64,000 bases of DNA from Litorimonas sp964414555. Lineage in GTDB: Bacteria > Pseudomonadota > Alphaproteobacteria > Caulobacterales > Maricaulaceae. This document shows, one piece after another, positions 9,439-18,568 of this stretch; the first letter of the stretch is position 1, and each line of letters begins with the position of its first letter. Under the pieces are notes generated by a model. That model saw only the letters and a program-made list of their open reading frames with translations, was not told where the DNA came from and made no database searches. Location of the stretch: assembly GCA_964414555.1 (NCBI GenBank), contig CAYPWW010000002.1, positions 1 to 64,000 on the forward strand, written 5' to 3'. The position numbers were made by a program, and so were the translations under genes.

Positions 9439-10220
9439 GACTTCGGAATGCGCTTATCTGCGTGCAGCCAGCCACGCGCATTCGGATCCGCCAAGAGCGT
9501 GCGGCGCGTTATGTGCGGGAACAAGCGCGGCAGCACATCGACCAACGCGCGCATCCGACCCGGCACAAACACGCGGCGTTTGTCACGACGAATGCCTTTC
9601 AAAATGGCCTGCACAACATCATCTGGTTCGATAATTGGTAGGAGCTTTGGCTCTGCAACGCCGTCGATCATACGCGTGCGCGCCATCGAGGGATGCACAC
9701 TCATCACGCTAAGGCCCGTCCCGTCTAATTCCAGATCTAGCGCGGAGGTGAAACCCGCAACCGCGTGCTTTGACGCGCAATAAGCCGCCATACCCGGCGC
9801 CCCGACGCAGCCCGCGACGGACGACAGGTTGACGATTTTCGCAGAAGGCTGGGCCAAGAGATGTGGTAAAGCCGCGTGAGTGATCGCCATCAGGCCGGTG
9901 ACATTGACATCAATCGCCGTTTTCCACCGTGCGAAATCCGTCTGTGCATAGTCGCCGGACGGGGCCACGCCAGCATTATTGATCAAGACGCTAAACCCGA
10001 TCTCAATTGCCTCTGCGACCAAACGTTGGGCGTCTTTGGGGTCAGACACATCCCCGATCAATTCGTGATAGGCCTCGCCCAGCTTTGTCTTTGTCTCTGT
10101 TTGTGCGTGCAAGTCACAACCGATGATCGTGCCCCCTGCCTCGGCCAGTGCGACGGCGAGCGCCTGCCCGATCCCCCGTGCTGAGCCTGTAATGAAAATG
10201 GTGCGTCCCTGAAAATCCAT
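9435..10220 (-). CDS. Short-chain dehydrogenase/reductase
   Basis: The ATG at 10218-10220 (MDFQGRTIFITG) gives 261 residues, normal for a classical SDR; the longer open frame to 10349 adds nothing family-like. It has the cofactor motif TGSARGIG, the NNAG segment, and the active-site pair with YCASKHA (Tyr-x3-Lys) after NLSSVAG. The C-terminal half (DVLPRLFPHITRR) resembles SDRs placed near fatty acid or aromatic metabolism genes. The substrate is unknown. It is coupled by a 4-base overlap to the carboxylase beta gene. Confidence 0.88.
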   Translation of the reverse strand: MDFQGRTIFITGSARGIGQALAVALAEAGGTIIGCDLHAQTETKTKLGEAYHELIGDVSDPKDAQRLVAEAIEIGFSVLINNAGVAPSGDYAQTDFARWKTAIDVNVTGLMAITHAALPHLLAQPSAKIVNLSSVAGCVGAPGMAAYCASKHAVAGFTSALDLELDGTGLSVMSVHPSMARTRMIDGVAEPKLLPIIEPDDVVQAILKGIRRDKRRVFVPGRMRALVDVLPRLFPHITRRTLLADPNARGWLHADKRIPKS

Positions 10221-10299
10221 AGGGGAGTTGTCGCGCAGACCTGCTTGCCACGCAAGGGGCTGCGCCTTAGCGTGTCCATATTCATTTGGAGACACTCGC

Positions 10300-11016
10300 A
10301 TGTATAAAATCGCCCTTCTGAGCTCTGCGCTTTTGCTCACGGCCTGCAATCCCGGCGCGCCGACCTATATCACCTCTGGCAATGTGCCGCTGGCACAGTT
10401 GAATGTCTCAGCCGTCGGGGAAGTCGATGTTGCACCAGATCGCGCCATCGTCAGCGCTGGCGTCGTGCAGCAGGGCAAAACTGCACGCGAAGCCATGATG
10501 GGCAATGCCACCGCCATGACAGCCGTTTTTGATGAGCTGGAGGCTGCCAATATCCCGCGCACGAATATCACGACCAGCCAGCTGTCCCTGCAACCGCAAT
10601 ATGATTATCGCGACCGCCGCAAGCCGACGATCACGGGCTATGAAGCGCGCAATACCGTCACGGTGAAAGCCGATGATCTGGATCAGGTCGGGCCTATGCT
10701 GGACGCCCTCGTCCGCGCGGGCGTCAATAACATCAATCAAGTCCGCTTTACCGTCAAAGACCCGAAAGCCGCCCGCGACCAAGCCCGCATGGAGGCGATT
10801 GCAGAGGCCAAAGCCAAGGCCGAAGCCATGGCAACCGCAGCCGGTGTGAAACTCGGCCCGCTGATGAGTTTGAATGAAAGTGGTGGCGGCGCAGCTGTGC
10901 CGCGCCCCGTGATGATGAGCGCCCGCGCAGACATGGGGCAAGCTTCAACCCCGATTAGCGCAGGCGAGCAGACGCTCAGCGTTCGTGTGAACCTAAGCTA
11001 CGCGATCGAGAACTAG
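10300..11016 (+). CDS. SIMPL domain (DUF541) lipoprotein
   Basis: The ATG at 10300 is preceded by GGAG ten bases upstream. It begins MYKIALLSSALLLTAC, a lipoprotein signal with the acylated Cys at residue 16. The rest (238 residues in total) is one SIMPL/DUF541 domain: VSAVGEVDVAPDRAIVSAGV, then ITTSQLSLQPQYDY, GYEARNTVTVK and the alanine- and lysine-rich helix EAIAEAKAKAEAMATAAGVKLG. Proteins of this family (BP26 of Brucella, YggE of E. coli) are periplasmic and linked to oxidative stress; the molecular role is not settled. Its stop overlaps the panD stop by four bases, tail to tail. Confidence 0.9.
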   Translation: MYKIALLSSALLLTACNPGAPTYITSGNVPLAQLNVSAVGEVDVAPDRAIVSAGVVQQGKTAREAMMGNATAMTAVFDELEAANIPRTNITTSQLSLQPQYDYRDRRKPTITGYEARNTVTVKADDLDQVGPMLDALVRAGVNNINQVRFTVKDPKAARDQARMEAIAEAKAKAEAMATAAGVKLGPLMSLNESGGGAAVPRPVMMSARADMGQASTPISAGEQTLSVRVNLSYAIEN

Positions 11017-11366
11017 TCGCCGAGAATACCATTGTCTGCATCTAGCAAGACAACATTCGGCACATAGTCCTTGGCGGCCTCGGCTTCCATTTGAGCATAT
11101 GTGATAATAATAATCCGGTCGCCCAGCTGCACACGGCGGGCGGCTGCGCCGTTCAGGCCAAATGTGCGAGAACCGCGTGGGGCAGAAATCGCATAGGTCG
11201 TGAATCTTTCACCATTCGTGATGTTCAGAATGTCGACCTGTTCATTGGGCAAGATATTCGCCTTTTCCAGCAGATCGGTATCGATAGAAATCGATCCCTC
11301 ATAGTGCAGATCCGCTTGCGTCACTGTCGCGCGGTGAATCTTAGATTTCATCATGGTCAGAAGCAT
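11013..11366 (-). CDS. panD: Aspartate 1-decarboxylase proenzyme
   Basis: Converts L-aspartate to beta-alanine for pantothenate and CoA. The 117-residue proenzyme cleaves itself at the Gly24-Ser25 bond in HYEGSISID to form the pyruvoyl group. With the ATG at 11366 the site falls at the same numbers as in E. coli PanD, and AGGAGG stands 7 bases upstream, so this start is preferred over the internal ATGs at 11354 and 11351. Other conserved parts are Lys9, Tyr58 in FTTYAIS, and LNGAAAR. It is a single gene, with about 200 bases separating it from the divergent acyl-CoA operon. Confidence 0.96.
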   Translation of the reverse strand: MLLTMMKSKIHRATVTQADLHYEGSISIDTDLLEKANILPNEQVDILNITNGERFTTYAISAPRGSRTFGLNGAAARRVQLGDRIIIITYAQMEAEAAKDYVPNVVLLDADNGILGD

Positions 11367-11567
11367 GGGGGTCCCTCCTCAGGGTTTCGTCTCGCGCCCT
11401 ATATAGGGAGGCGCAAGGGGGTGCAAAAGGAGAGTGCGGAAAATCGCCAAAGCTCATTTAGCTGGCGTTCAGGCGGCCTGCGGCCAATGGTGCGTTGACC
11501 GGATGCGGCGCGCTTCTTACGACAGAGGCAAGGAGCGTCAAAGACGCCAGACATTCGGGGATATCTC

Positions 11568-12743
11568 ATGCGCGATTTCACGCAGGAACAAACGCTGTTC
11601 CGCCAATCTTACCGCCGCTTCCTAGAGGAAGAGATCAAACCGCACATGGATGACTGGCGCGAAGCTGGCATCGTCGACCGCAGTGCCTTTCGCAAAGCGG
11701 GCGAACGCGGGATGCTGATGATCTGGCCGGACGAGAAATATGGTGGCCTTGGCGACACGGATTTCCGCTGGGAGCAGATCATCATCGAAGAAGCCGCGCG
11801 CGCGGGCACGGCGGAGTTTTTCGCCACGCTACACTCGCGCCTGGTCGGACCGTATTTTCAGAATATCGGCAATGAGGAACAGCGCGAGCGCTTCCTGCCT
11901 AAAGCCGTGTCGGGCGAGAGCATCCTGGCCGTTGCGATGACAGAACCGGGCGCGGGATCAGACCTGTCGGGCATGCGCACAACCGCGCGCGACCAAGGCG
12001 ATCATCTGATCCTGAACGGGTCCAAGACCTATATTTCCAATGGCATCAACGCGGATGTCGTCATCGTCGCCGCAAAATATATTCCCAAAGGGGCGGACGC
12101 CCCGCCCAACCCGCACGCCATGGCGCTCTGCATTGTCGAGCGCGGGATGGAGGGTTTCAAGCGCGGTCAAAACCTCAAAAAAATGGGCCTCCCCGCGCAG
12201 GACACAGCGGAGCTTTTCTTCGACGACGTCATCATCCCGAAAGACAACATCCTCGGCACGCCCGGCATGGGCTTTGTGCATTTGATGGAAGGTCTCGCCG
12301 AAGAGCGCCTGATCGCAGGCGCGGGTTATGTCGCCTCTGCCCGTCGCGCGTTCGACATCACACGCGACTATACGATGGAGCGGCAAGTTTTCGGCAAACC
12401 GCTATCCAAAATGCAGAACACTGAGTTTAAAATGGCCGAGATGGACACGGAGATCGAGATTTTCCAAGTCTATATCGACCACCTCGTAAAGCTCCACAAT
12501 CAAGGCCTGCTGACGGCGAACCTCGCCGCGAAAGCCAAACTGCAAGGCAGCGAGATAGAATGGCGCATGGTCGATCTCGGCGTACAGCTCCACGGCGGAG
12601 CGGGCTATATGCAGGAATATGAGATTTGCCAAATGTTCACCGGCGCGCGGGTCAACCGCATCCTGGCGGGTAGTTCAGAGATCATGAAATATATCATTGG
12701 CCGCGATGTGTTCAGCCAGAACTATCAAAGCCCATTGAACTAG
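11568..12743 (+). CDS. Acyl-CoA dehydrogenase
   Basis: FAD-dependent dehydrogenation of an acyl-CoA to the trans-2-enoyl-CoA; 391 residues. The sequence shows the ACAD signatures VAMTEPGAGSDLSGM (flavin and substrate region), the arginine-bearing RQVFGKPL and the C-terminal LHGGAGYMQEYEICQMF. A likely glutamate base lies in that last segment. It is the first gene of a three-gene operon with an enoyl-CoA hydratase 8 bases later and an acyl-CoA synthetase after that. This arrangement suggests activation and one round of beta-oxidation of a specific acid, not general fatty acid use. Confidence 0.94.
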   Translation: MRDFTQEQTLFRQSYRRFLEEEIKPHMDDWREAGIVDRSAFRKAGERGMLMIWPDEKYGGLGDTDFRWEQIIIEEAARAGTAEFFATLHSRLVGPYFQNIGNEEQRERFLPKAVSGESILAVAMTEPGAGSDLSGMRTTARDQGDHLILNGSKTYISNGINADVVIVAAKYIPKGADAPPNPHAMALCIVERGMEGFKRGQNLKKMGLPAQDTAELFFDDVIIPKDNILGTPGMGFVHLMEGLAEERLIAGAGYVASARRAFDITRDYTMERQVFGKPLSKMQNTEFKMAEMDTEIEIFQVYIDHLVKLHNQGLLTANLAAKAKLQGSEIEWRMVDLGVQLHGGAGYMQEYEICQMFTGARVNRILAGSSEIMKYIIGRDVFSQNYQSPLN

Positions 12744-12751
12744 GACACGCC

Positions 12752-13534
12752 ATGACCGACCCTCATGTGATCTATAGCACGGACGGCCACGTCGCGACGA
12801 TCCGTATAGACCGCGAACGCGCCATGAATTCTATGAACGCGCAAACGCGTGCCGAGCTAGGCGACGCGTTTGCAAAGGCCGAAACCGACGCGGATATTCG
12901 CATCGTCGTTTTGACGGGGACGGGACGGGCGTTTTCCTCTGGCACGGACCTCTCGGAAGTGGGGCAGAACCTCTCCGGCCAACCCTATGATAATTCCGTG
13001 ACGGATTACAAACCCCTCGTCGATGCGGTGACGGGATCGGACAAGATTTACATTGCCGCGATCAATGGCGCGGCGGGTGGCGTGGCGCTCGGTCTGGCAC
13101 TCGGCGCAGATCTCGCGATCATGAGCGACAGCGCCTATATCTTCTCGCCCTTTGCGAATATCGGCCTCGTCCCCGACGGCGCGGCGAGTTGGTTCTTCCT
13201 CCAGCATATGGGCTATAAACGGGCTTTCGCAGCCATCGCAGAATGCACTAAATTGGACGCGGCTACCTGTCGGGAACTGGGCCTCGTGAACAAGGTCGTC
13301 GCGGCAGACGCCCTGCCCCAAGCCGCCGCAGACTGGGCCGCGGAACTCTCTGAGCGAGCGCCGCTGTCCCTACGCTACACCAAGAAAATCCTGCGCGCGG
13401 CGCAGACGTCTTCACAGGCTGACACGGCGCGACTGGAATCTGAATATCAGAATAAAGCCGTCCGCAGTGATGATGCGAAAGCCGCCATCGGCGCATTTCT
13501 GACAAAAACCAAACCCGTCTTTAGAGGGAAATAA
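12752..13534 (+). CDS. Enoyl-CoA hydratase/isomerase family protein
   Basis: 260 residues of crotonase fold. The oxyanion hole segments are GRAFSSGTDLSEV and AINGAAGGVALGLALGADL; the catalytic region FANIGLVPDGAASWFFLQ carries aspartate where classical hydratases have the second glutamate, as in many isomerase-like or branched-substrate members. It probably hydrates the product of the upstream dehydrogenase, but isomerase activity is possible. It starts 8 bases after the dehydrogenase and ends one base before the synthetase start. Confidence 0.9.
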   Translation: MTDPHVIYSTDGHVATIRIDRERAMNSMNAQTRAELGDAFAKAETDADIRIVVLTGTGRAFSSGTDLSEVGQNLSGQPYDNSVTDYKPLVDAVTGSDKIYIAAINGAAGGVALGLALGADLAIMSDSAYIFSPFANIGLVPDGAASWFFLQHMGYKRAFAAIAECTKLDAATCRELGLVNKVVAADALPQAAADWAAELSERAPLSLRYTKKILRAAQTSSQADTARLESEYQNKAVRSDDAKAAIGAFLTKTKPVFRGK

Positions 13535-13535
13535 T

Positions 13536-15203
13536 ATGACTCATCCTTGGTCCGCCACTTACGAAAAACTCGGCATTACGGTCACGTCGCCCGCCAACCA
13601 AACGCTTGCCGATTTGTTGTCCGAACACGTTAGCGCACGTCCAGATGCACCGGCTCTACACTTTATGATGCGCAGCTGGACCTATGCGCAGGTCGAGGCT
13701 GAAGCCAATCGTCTAGCCAATGCATTGCGCGACCTAGGTGTCGGACGCGGCGATGTTGTTGGCTTTCACTTGCCGAACCTGCCGCAATATTATTTCAGCC
13801 TAATTGCTGTCTCCAAACTCGGTGCAACAGGTTCCGGCGTCTCACCGCTGCTCGCTCCACCAGAACTTGCTCATCAAGTTGGTGATGCCAAAATCAGTGT
13901 GCTGATCAGCTTTGAAGCCCTCGCGCCCGTCCTGACCGCGATGGATGCGCCAAACTGTTTGAAAGCTGTCGTGATCTGTGGGCCGCGCGACACATTAGAC
14001 GCGCCAGAGACCACCCTCCCCGCATTGAGTGTCAAAACGCTGCGCTTTACGGAATTCGTTGCAGGACGCTCTGAGCAATTCGAAAATGTCTCCGTCGACC
14101 CGACCGATACATTTATGATTCAATATACTGGCGGTACGACAGGCAAACCGAAAGGCGCAGAGCTCTCGCACCAGACTTTGATGCACAATCCCATACAAGT
14201 TCTCGCTCTCGCGCCCGCCTTGGATATTGGCGAAGAAATCTACGTTTCGGCTTTCCCGCTCTTTCACATTGCCGGGCTGTGTTTCTGCCTTATGGCCGTC
14301 GTGTCAGGAGCCTCTTATGAGTGTTTGCCAGACCCGCGCGATACGGACCGTATTTGCGATGCGATTGCCGCGCGCCCACCGACGCGGATCGCCGCTGTGC
14401 CCGCGCTCTATGACATGCTGGTCGCCAATCCTAAATTTGCAAAGCTAGATTTCTCACGTCTGAAAATGGCGACCTCTGGTGCCGCGCCGATGACGCAATC
14501 GACCTACAACGCCTTGAATGATCTCTTCGGAAAGCCGCTTGTCTGCGACGTGTTTGGCATGACGGAGACCGGACCGTGCCACACCTCCAACCCGGTTGCC
14601 GCACCGAAAATCGGCAGTGTGGGCATCCCCTGCGCTGGCGCGCAGATTCGGATTCGCGATGTCGAAACCGGAACCAAAGATATGCCGCTAGGCGAGGTCG
14701 GCGAGATTTGCTCCGCTGGGCCGCAGCTCATGAAAGGTTATCTTGGCCTACCCGAGGAAAGTGCTCGCGCCATGCGAGAGATCGATGGCGAGCGCTGGAT
14801 GTACACAGGCGACGTCGGCTATATGGATGAAGACGGTTATATCTTCCTCTGTGACCGCGCCAAAGATATGTTGATTGTAGGCGGGTTTAAGGTGTTTTCC
14901 GTCGAGGTCGAGGACAAGTTAAAAGCCCTGCCCCAAATCGCGGAGTTAGCCATTATTGGCGCGCCTGACACGCGCCGTCCGGGTAATGATATTGTCAATC
15001 TCTATGTCCAACGCGCGCCGGAATATGCGAGCCAGTCTGAAGCGGATTTACGAGAGGAATTAATTGCGTTTTTCCGCAAGAATATGGCGGCGTATAAAGT
15101 CCCCAAGCGGATCGTCTTTATTGACGCAATCCCGCTCACGCCCGTGGGGAAAATCGACAAGAAAAAGCTCCGTGCGGAAGCTCTAGCGACGGCCGAAAAA
15201 TAG
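13536..15203 (+). CDS. Acyl-CoA synthetase (AMP-forming, 4-coumarate-CoA ligase type)
   Basis: Activates a carboxylic acid with ATP and CoA through an acyl-adenylate; 555 residues. The P-loop-like IQYTGGTTGKPKGAE, the adenylate motif FGMTETG, the hinge YTGDVGYMDEDGYIFLCDRAKDM and the C-terminal catalytic lysine region PLTPVGKIDKKKLR are all present. It closes the operon with the acyl-CoA dehydrogenase and hydratase. Its last 21 bases overlap the 3' end of the oppositely oriented symporter gene, so transcripts from both sides meet there. Confidence 0.94.
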   Translation: MTHPWSATYEKLGITVTSPANQTLADLLSEHVSARPDAPALHFMMRSWTYAQVEAEANRLANALRDLGVGRGDVVGFHLPNLPQYYFSLIAVSKLGATGSGVSPLLAPPELAHQVGDAKISVLISFEALAPVLTAMDAPNCLKAVVICGPRDTLDAPETTLPALSVKTLRFTEFVAGRSEQFENVSVDPTDTFMIQYTGGTTGKPKGAELSHQTLMHNPIQVLALAPALDIGEEIYVSAFPLFHIAGLCFCLMAVVSGASYECLPDPRDTDRICDAIAARPPTRIAAVPALYDMLVANPKFAKLDFSRLKMATSGAAPMTQSTYNALNDLFGKPLVCDVFGMTETGPCHTSNPVAAPKIGSVGIPCAGAQIRIRDVETGTKDMPLGEVGEICSAGPQLMKGYLGLPEESARAMREIDGERWMYTGDVGYMDEDGYIFLCDRAKDMLIVGGFKVFSVEVEDKLKALPQIAELAIIGAPDTRRPGNDIVNLYVQRAPEYASQSEADLREELIAFFRKNMAAYKVPKRIVFIDAIPLTPVGKIDKKKLRAEALATAEK

Positions 15204-16568
15204 GATCGCAAGTCCGGCGAGCCAGCTGACCCATTTCTCGAAGATTTCTGCAATAGGTCCGGGGATGTTATAGCTGATGACGGCAATCGCGAAGCCCATC
15301 GCGATTGCCGCAAAAACGGCGCGTCCGTCGAACCGCCAGCCTAGACAACGCAGCAGGATCACGGGTCCAAACGCGGCCCCCAAAGCGACCCAAGCGAACA
15401 GCACGCGCGAGAAAATATCCTTCGGCAGCAAGAGCGTCAGCAGAACGGCAAACACGGCAACCCCAACCATCGCTAAACGCCCGGCCAGCAGGGGATTGGA
15501 AAACCGCATCCCGCTATCATGTGACACGGCAGAGGCAGCCGCGAGGAGCAGGCTGTCCACCGTCGACATAACGGCCGACAGCACGGCCGCAATGACGATG
15601 CCCGCCAGCACCGCCGGCAAATAGGCGCGGGCCGCAGCAAAGAATAAAGCTTCGCCATTGGTCTCGACATTCAACGCCCGCGCCGACAGCGCTAGCGTCA
15701 CGAGGCCAGAATAAATAATCATGCCCCAGCCAATCGTAATGCTCGCCGCGCGGAGCCGTTCTCGATTGGATCTTACGGCCATAATCCGGTTGAGCAGTTG
15801 CGGCTGACCCAGCGCGCCCAGCCCCGTACCCAACAAGCCCATAGCGATGCCAATGCCCGCCATACCGCCCGCGCCTTCGGTCAGGCTGAAATATTTATCG
15901 GGCACGGCGTTCAGCGCCTCGCCTACCCCGCTCCACCCGCCAGCTGCTGAGAGTGTTGCCAGCGGCACGGCGACGCAGGCCAGCACCATCACGCCCGCTT
16001 GCAAGGCGTCCGTCACGCTGGCAGCCCAAAACCCGCCCAAGACGCAATAGATAATAATCACCAACGCGCCGAGACAGACCGCCTCGACCACACCCAATCC
16101 GAATGCATCGGAGAGCGCATTCCCCGCCGCTTGGAATTGGCTGGAAATATAAAAGACGAAACAAAACAGGATGAGTGCCGCGCAGAGGAGGCCCGTGACG
16201 CGCTTTATCTGTGGCGAAAAACCGTCCGTGATAAAATCTACAATCGTCAGATGTCCGCGTTCTGCGGTTTCTGCGCGCAAACGCGGGCCCATGATGAGCC
16301 ATGTCATGACGTAGCCCCCGAAAATCCCGGGCAGGAGCCATAACGCGACGAGGCCCCTTGAAAAGACGGCGCCTGTAAAGCCCAGCAGAACCCAAGCGGA
16401 ACTTGTGGACGCTGCATAGGACAGCCCCGCTGTCCACGCCCCTAGGCCGCCACCAGCGAGAAAATAATCCCGCTCTGATGCGACCCGTTTCGAAGCCCAA
16501 AACCCGACGCCCAGTAAGACCAGCTTATAAGCAATCAGCGTGAGGAGGATGACAGTCGCTTCTGACAT
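15183..16568 (-). CDS. Sodium:solute symporter family (SSS) transporter
   Basis: A 461-residue membrane protein with about 13 hydrophobic spans and the SSS hallmarks FLAGGGLGAWTAGLSYAASTSSAW near the N-terminus and AVLSAVMSTVDSLLLAAASA in the second half, resembling sodium/proline symporters (PutP). The family couples uptake of amino acids, sugars or acids to sodium. It begins 8 bases after the stop of mmsB, so it is probably the last gene of the valine catabolic operon. It could bring in a branched-chain amino acid or organic acid, but the substrate is inferred from position only. Confidence 0.9.
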   Translation of the reverse strand: MSEATVILLTLIAYKLVLLGVGFWASKRVASERDYFLAGGGLGAWTAGLSYAASTSSAWVLLGFTGAVFSRGLVALWLLPGIFGGYVMTWLIMGPRLRAETAERGHLTIVDFITDGFSPQIKRVTGLLCAALILFCFVFYISSQFQAAGNALSDAFGLGVVEAVCLGALVIIIYCVLGGFWAASVTDALQAGVMVLACVAVPLATLSAAGGWSGVGEALNAVPDKYFSLTEGAGGMAGIGIAMGLLGTGLGALGQPQLLNRIMAVRSNRERLRAASITIGWGMIIYSGLVTLALSARALNVETNGEALFFAAARAYLPAVLAGIVIAAVLSAVMSTVDSLLLAAASAVSHDSGMRFSNPLLAGRLAMVGVAVFAVLLTLLLPKDIFSRVLFAWVALGAAFGPVILLRCLGWRFDGRAVFAAIAMGFAIAVISYNIPGPIAEIFEKWVSWLAGLAILFFGRR

Positions 16569-16576
16569 ATCCGCGC

Positions 16577-17455
16577 TTAGAGCGAGCCGTCGATCAGCTT
16601 CATAATGCCGGAAAAATCTAGGCCCTCCTCGCCCGCCGATTCCATCAGCGCGTAAAGCGCCATCGCCTGCGCGCCGAGAGGCGTGGCGGCTTTCGCGGAT
16701 TGCGCAGCGGATTGCGCCAAACGTAAATCTTTCAACATCATCGCGGCGGCGAAGCCAGCCTCATACTCGCGATTGGACGGCGCGCTTTCCACTGGGCCAG
16801 GGGCTGGGCAATAGCTGGTCATGGACCAATTCTGCCCCGAAGCGGTTGACGCGATATCGTAAAAGGTCTGCGCATCCAGCCCGAGTTTTTCCGCGAGATT
16901 AAAAGCCTCGCACGTGCCGATCATGTGAATGCCCAGCAGCATATTATTCGCGATCTTGGCAACCTGACCATTGCCTGCATCGCCCGCGTGGAAGATATTT
17001 TTTCCCATTGCGGCCAAGACGGGGTGCGCGCGCTGGAAACTCTCCGCCGTGCCGCCACACATAAAGGTCAGCGTTCCGGCCGCTGCGCCGCCGACTCCAC
17101 CGGACACGGGTGCGTCGATCATCGCCATCCCAGCATCCAGCGCTTGCGCGATAACTTTACGCGCCGTGTCGACGTCGATCGTCGAGCAATCCATGAATAA
17201 GGTGCCCCGCTTCGCCTGTGGCAAGAGGTCGGCATAGACGATTTCGACGTGGGGCCCAGCAGGCAGCATTGTCACGACAATATCGGCACCGTCGACAACA
17301 TCCGCGCCATTCTTGGCCTTCGTGCATCCGACGGAAACCGCCCTGGCGACAGCTTCTGCATGAATGTCCAACGCTTTGACGCTATGCCCCGCAGCAACGA
17401 GGTTCGCCGCCATGCCAAGGCCCATATTCCCGAGACCGATAAAGCCGATGTTCAT
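16577..17455 (-). CDS. mmsB: 3-hydroxyisobutyrate dehydrogenase
   Basis: Oxidises 3-hydroxyisobutyrate to methylmalonate semialdehyde with NAD+ in valine breakdown; 292 residues. It has the Rossmann motif GFIGLGNMGLGMAANL at the N-terminus, the substrate-binding DAPVSGGVGGAAAGTL and the catalytic lysine in GNGQVAKIANNMLLG. The gene starts inside the stop of the hydrolase gene (ATGA overlap), so the two enzymes of consecutive steps are coupled in translation. The product goes to mmsA, 4 kb away on the same strand. Confidence 0.94.
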   Translation of the reverse strand: MNIGFIGLGNMGLGMAANLVAAGHSVKALDIHAEAVARAVSVGCTKAKNGADVVDGADIVVTMLPAGPHVEIVYADLLPQAKRGTLFMDCSTIDVDTARKVIAQALDAGMAMIDAPVSGGVGGAAAGTLTFMCGGTAESFQRAHPVLAAMGKNIFHAGDAGNGQVAKIANNMLLGIHMIGTCEAFNLAEKLGLDAQTFYDIASTASGQNWSMTSYCPAPGPVESAPSNREYEAGFAAAMMLKDLRLAQSAAQSAKAATPLGAQAMALYALMESAGEEGLDFSGIMKLIDGSL

Positions 17456-18498
17456 GATAGAAACGCGAGCGGCGTTGTCGTGTGACGCGAGAGAACGCGA
17501 GCGACCTGTGCTTGCGTTACATCGGCGGCGCTCTCATGCGACCATTTCGGATTACGGTCCTTATCAATTAATTGCGCGCGAATACCTTCGTAGAAATCCT
17601 GTGTCTTGAGAAAGCCAAGCGAAATATCCAACTCGCGAGAGAGCGCCTCTCGCAGGCGTAAATTCGCGCCATTGCGGAGGGCTTCTAATGTGACGGCCAG
17701 CGCAAGGGGTGATTTTTTTCGTAAGTTTTCCGCCTGCGCCTTGGCCCAAGCCGAGCCGTCTGCATCCAATGCGCGCAAAATAGCGGGCACCGTCGCCTCG
17801 GAGAAGGCAGACATGATGGGTGGCATATTCGTCGCTTGAGGTGGGCGCCGTACGAAATCCATAGCGGCGGTCGCGACGGCGACATCTGTTCCGTCCAACG
17901 GAGCATCGGCCAGCGCTTGGGTAAAGGCGCTGTGGCGCCCCGAAGGCACAAAAGCATTCGCGATATCTAGCGCGCAGACCTGTGCCGTTTTCAACCGCGC
18001 GCCTGTCAAACCTAGCCAGTTTCCGATAGCTGTGCCCAAGCGCGGCAAGAACCAACTGCCCCCGACATCCGGGAAATAACCGATGCCAGTTTCTGGCATG
18101 GCAAACAGGGTCGTATCCCCCGCGACGCGCATCCGGCACGGCATTGCCAAGCCAACACCGCCGCCCATGACGACGCCGTCCATCAACACGATCGTCGGTT
18201 TGGGGTAGCGCGCGATATAATCGTCCAGCGCGTATTCGACGCGCCAGAAATCTTCTGCACGGCTATCGCCGGCCTTGCCGCTGTCATGGAGCATGATGAC
18301 GTCACCGCCTGCGCAGAACGCCTTATCCCCTGCCCCATCAAAAAGGACGGCGCCGACGCTCGGGTCTGTCTCAAACCCTTTCAGCGCGATCGTGATCGCC
18401 GCGCACATGTCCGTCGTCAGCGCATTCAGCGCCTTTGGACGGTTGAGAGTAATACGGCCAAGCGAGCCATGTTTTCGCGCGTAGATATGTGTGGTCAT
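17452..18498 (-). CDS. 3-hydroxyisobutyryl-CoA hydrolase (enoyl-CoA hydratase/isomerase family)
   Basis: 348 residues, the length of the ECH_2 type that hydrolyses 3-hydroxyisobutyryl-CoA rather than a 260-residue hydratase. Typical segments are FCAGGDVIMLHD, LMDGVVMGGGVGLAMPCRMRVAG and the strongly conserved PETGIGYFPDVGGSWFLPRL. The C-terminus LSFLKTQDF-like region (LGFLKTQDFYEGIRAQLIDKDRNPKW) is also characteristic. It lies between the acyl-CoA dehydrogenase and mmsB, matching the pathway order of valine degradation. Confidence 0.93.
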   Translation of the reverse strand: MTTHIYARKHGSLGRITLNRPKALNALTTDMCAAITIALKGFETDPSVGAVLFDGAGDKAFCAGGDVIMLHDSGKAGDSRAEDFWRVEYALDDYIARYPKPTIVLMDGVVMGGGVGLAMPCRMRVAGDTTLFAMPETGIGYFPDVGGSWFLPRLGTAIGNWLGLTGARLKTAQVCALDIANAFVPSGRHSAFTQALADAPLDGTDVAVATAAMDFVRRPPQATNMPPIMSAFSEATVPAILRALDADGSAWAKAQAENLRKKSPLALAVTLEALRNGANLRLREALSRELDISLGFLKTQDFYEGIRAQLIDKDRNPKWSHESAADVTQAQVARVLSRHTTTPLAFLS

Positions 18499-18568
18499 AT
18501 AACGCTTTTGGCGCGGGTCATCCGATAAATCAAACCCGTCTATTCGAATTTGGCGGGACGCTTTGCCC

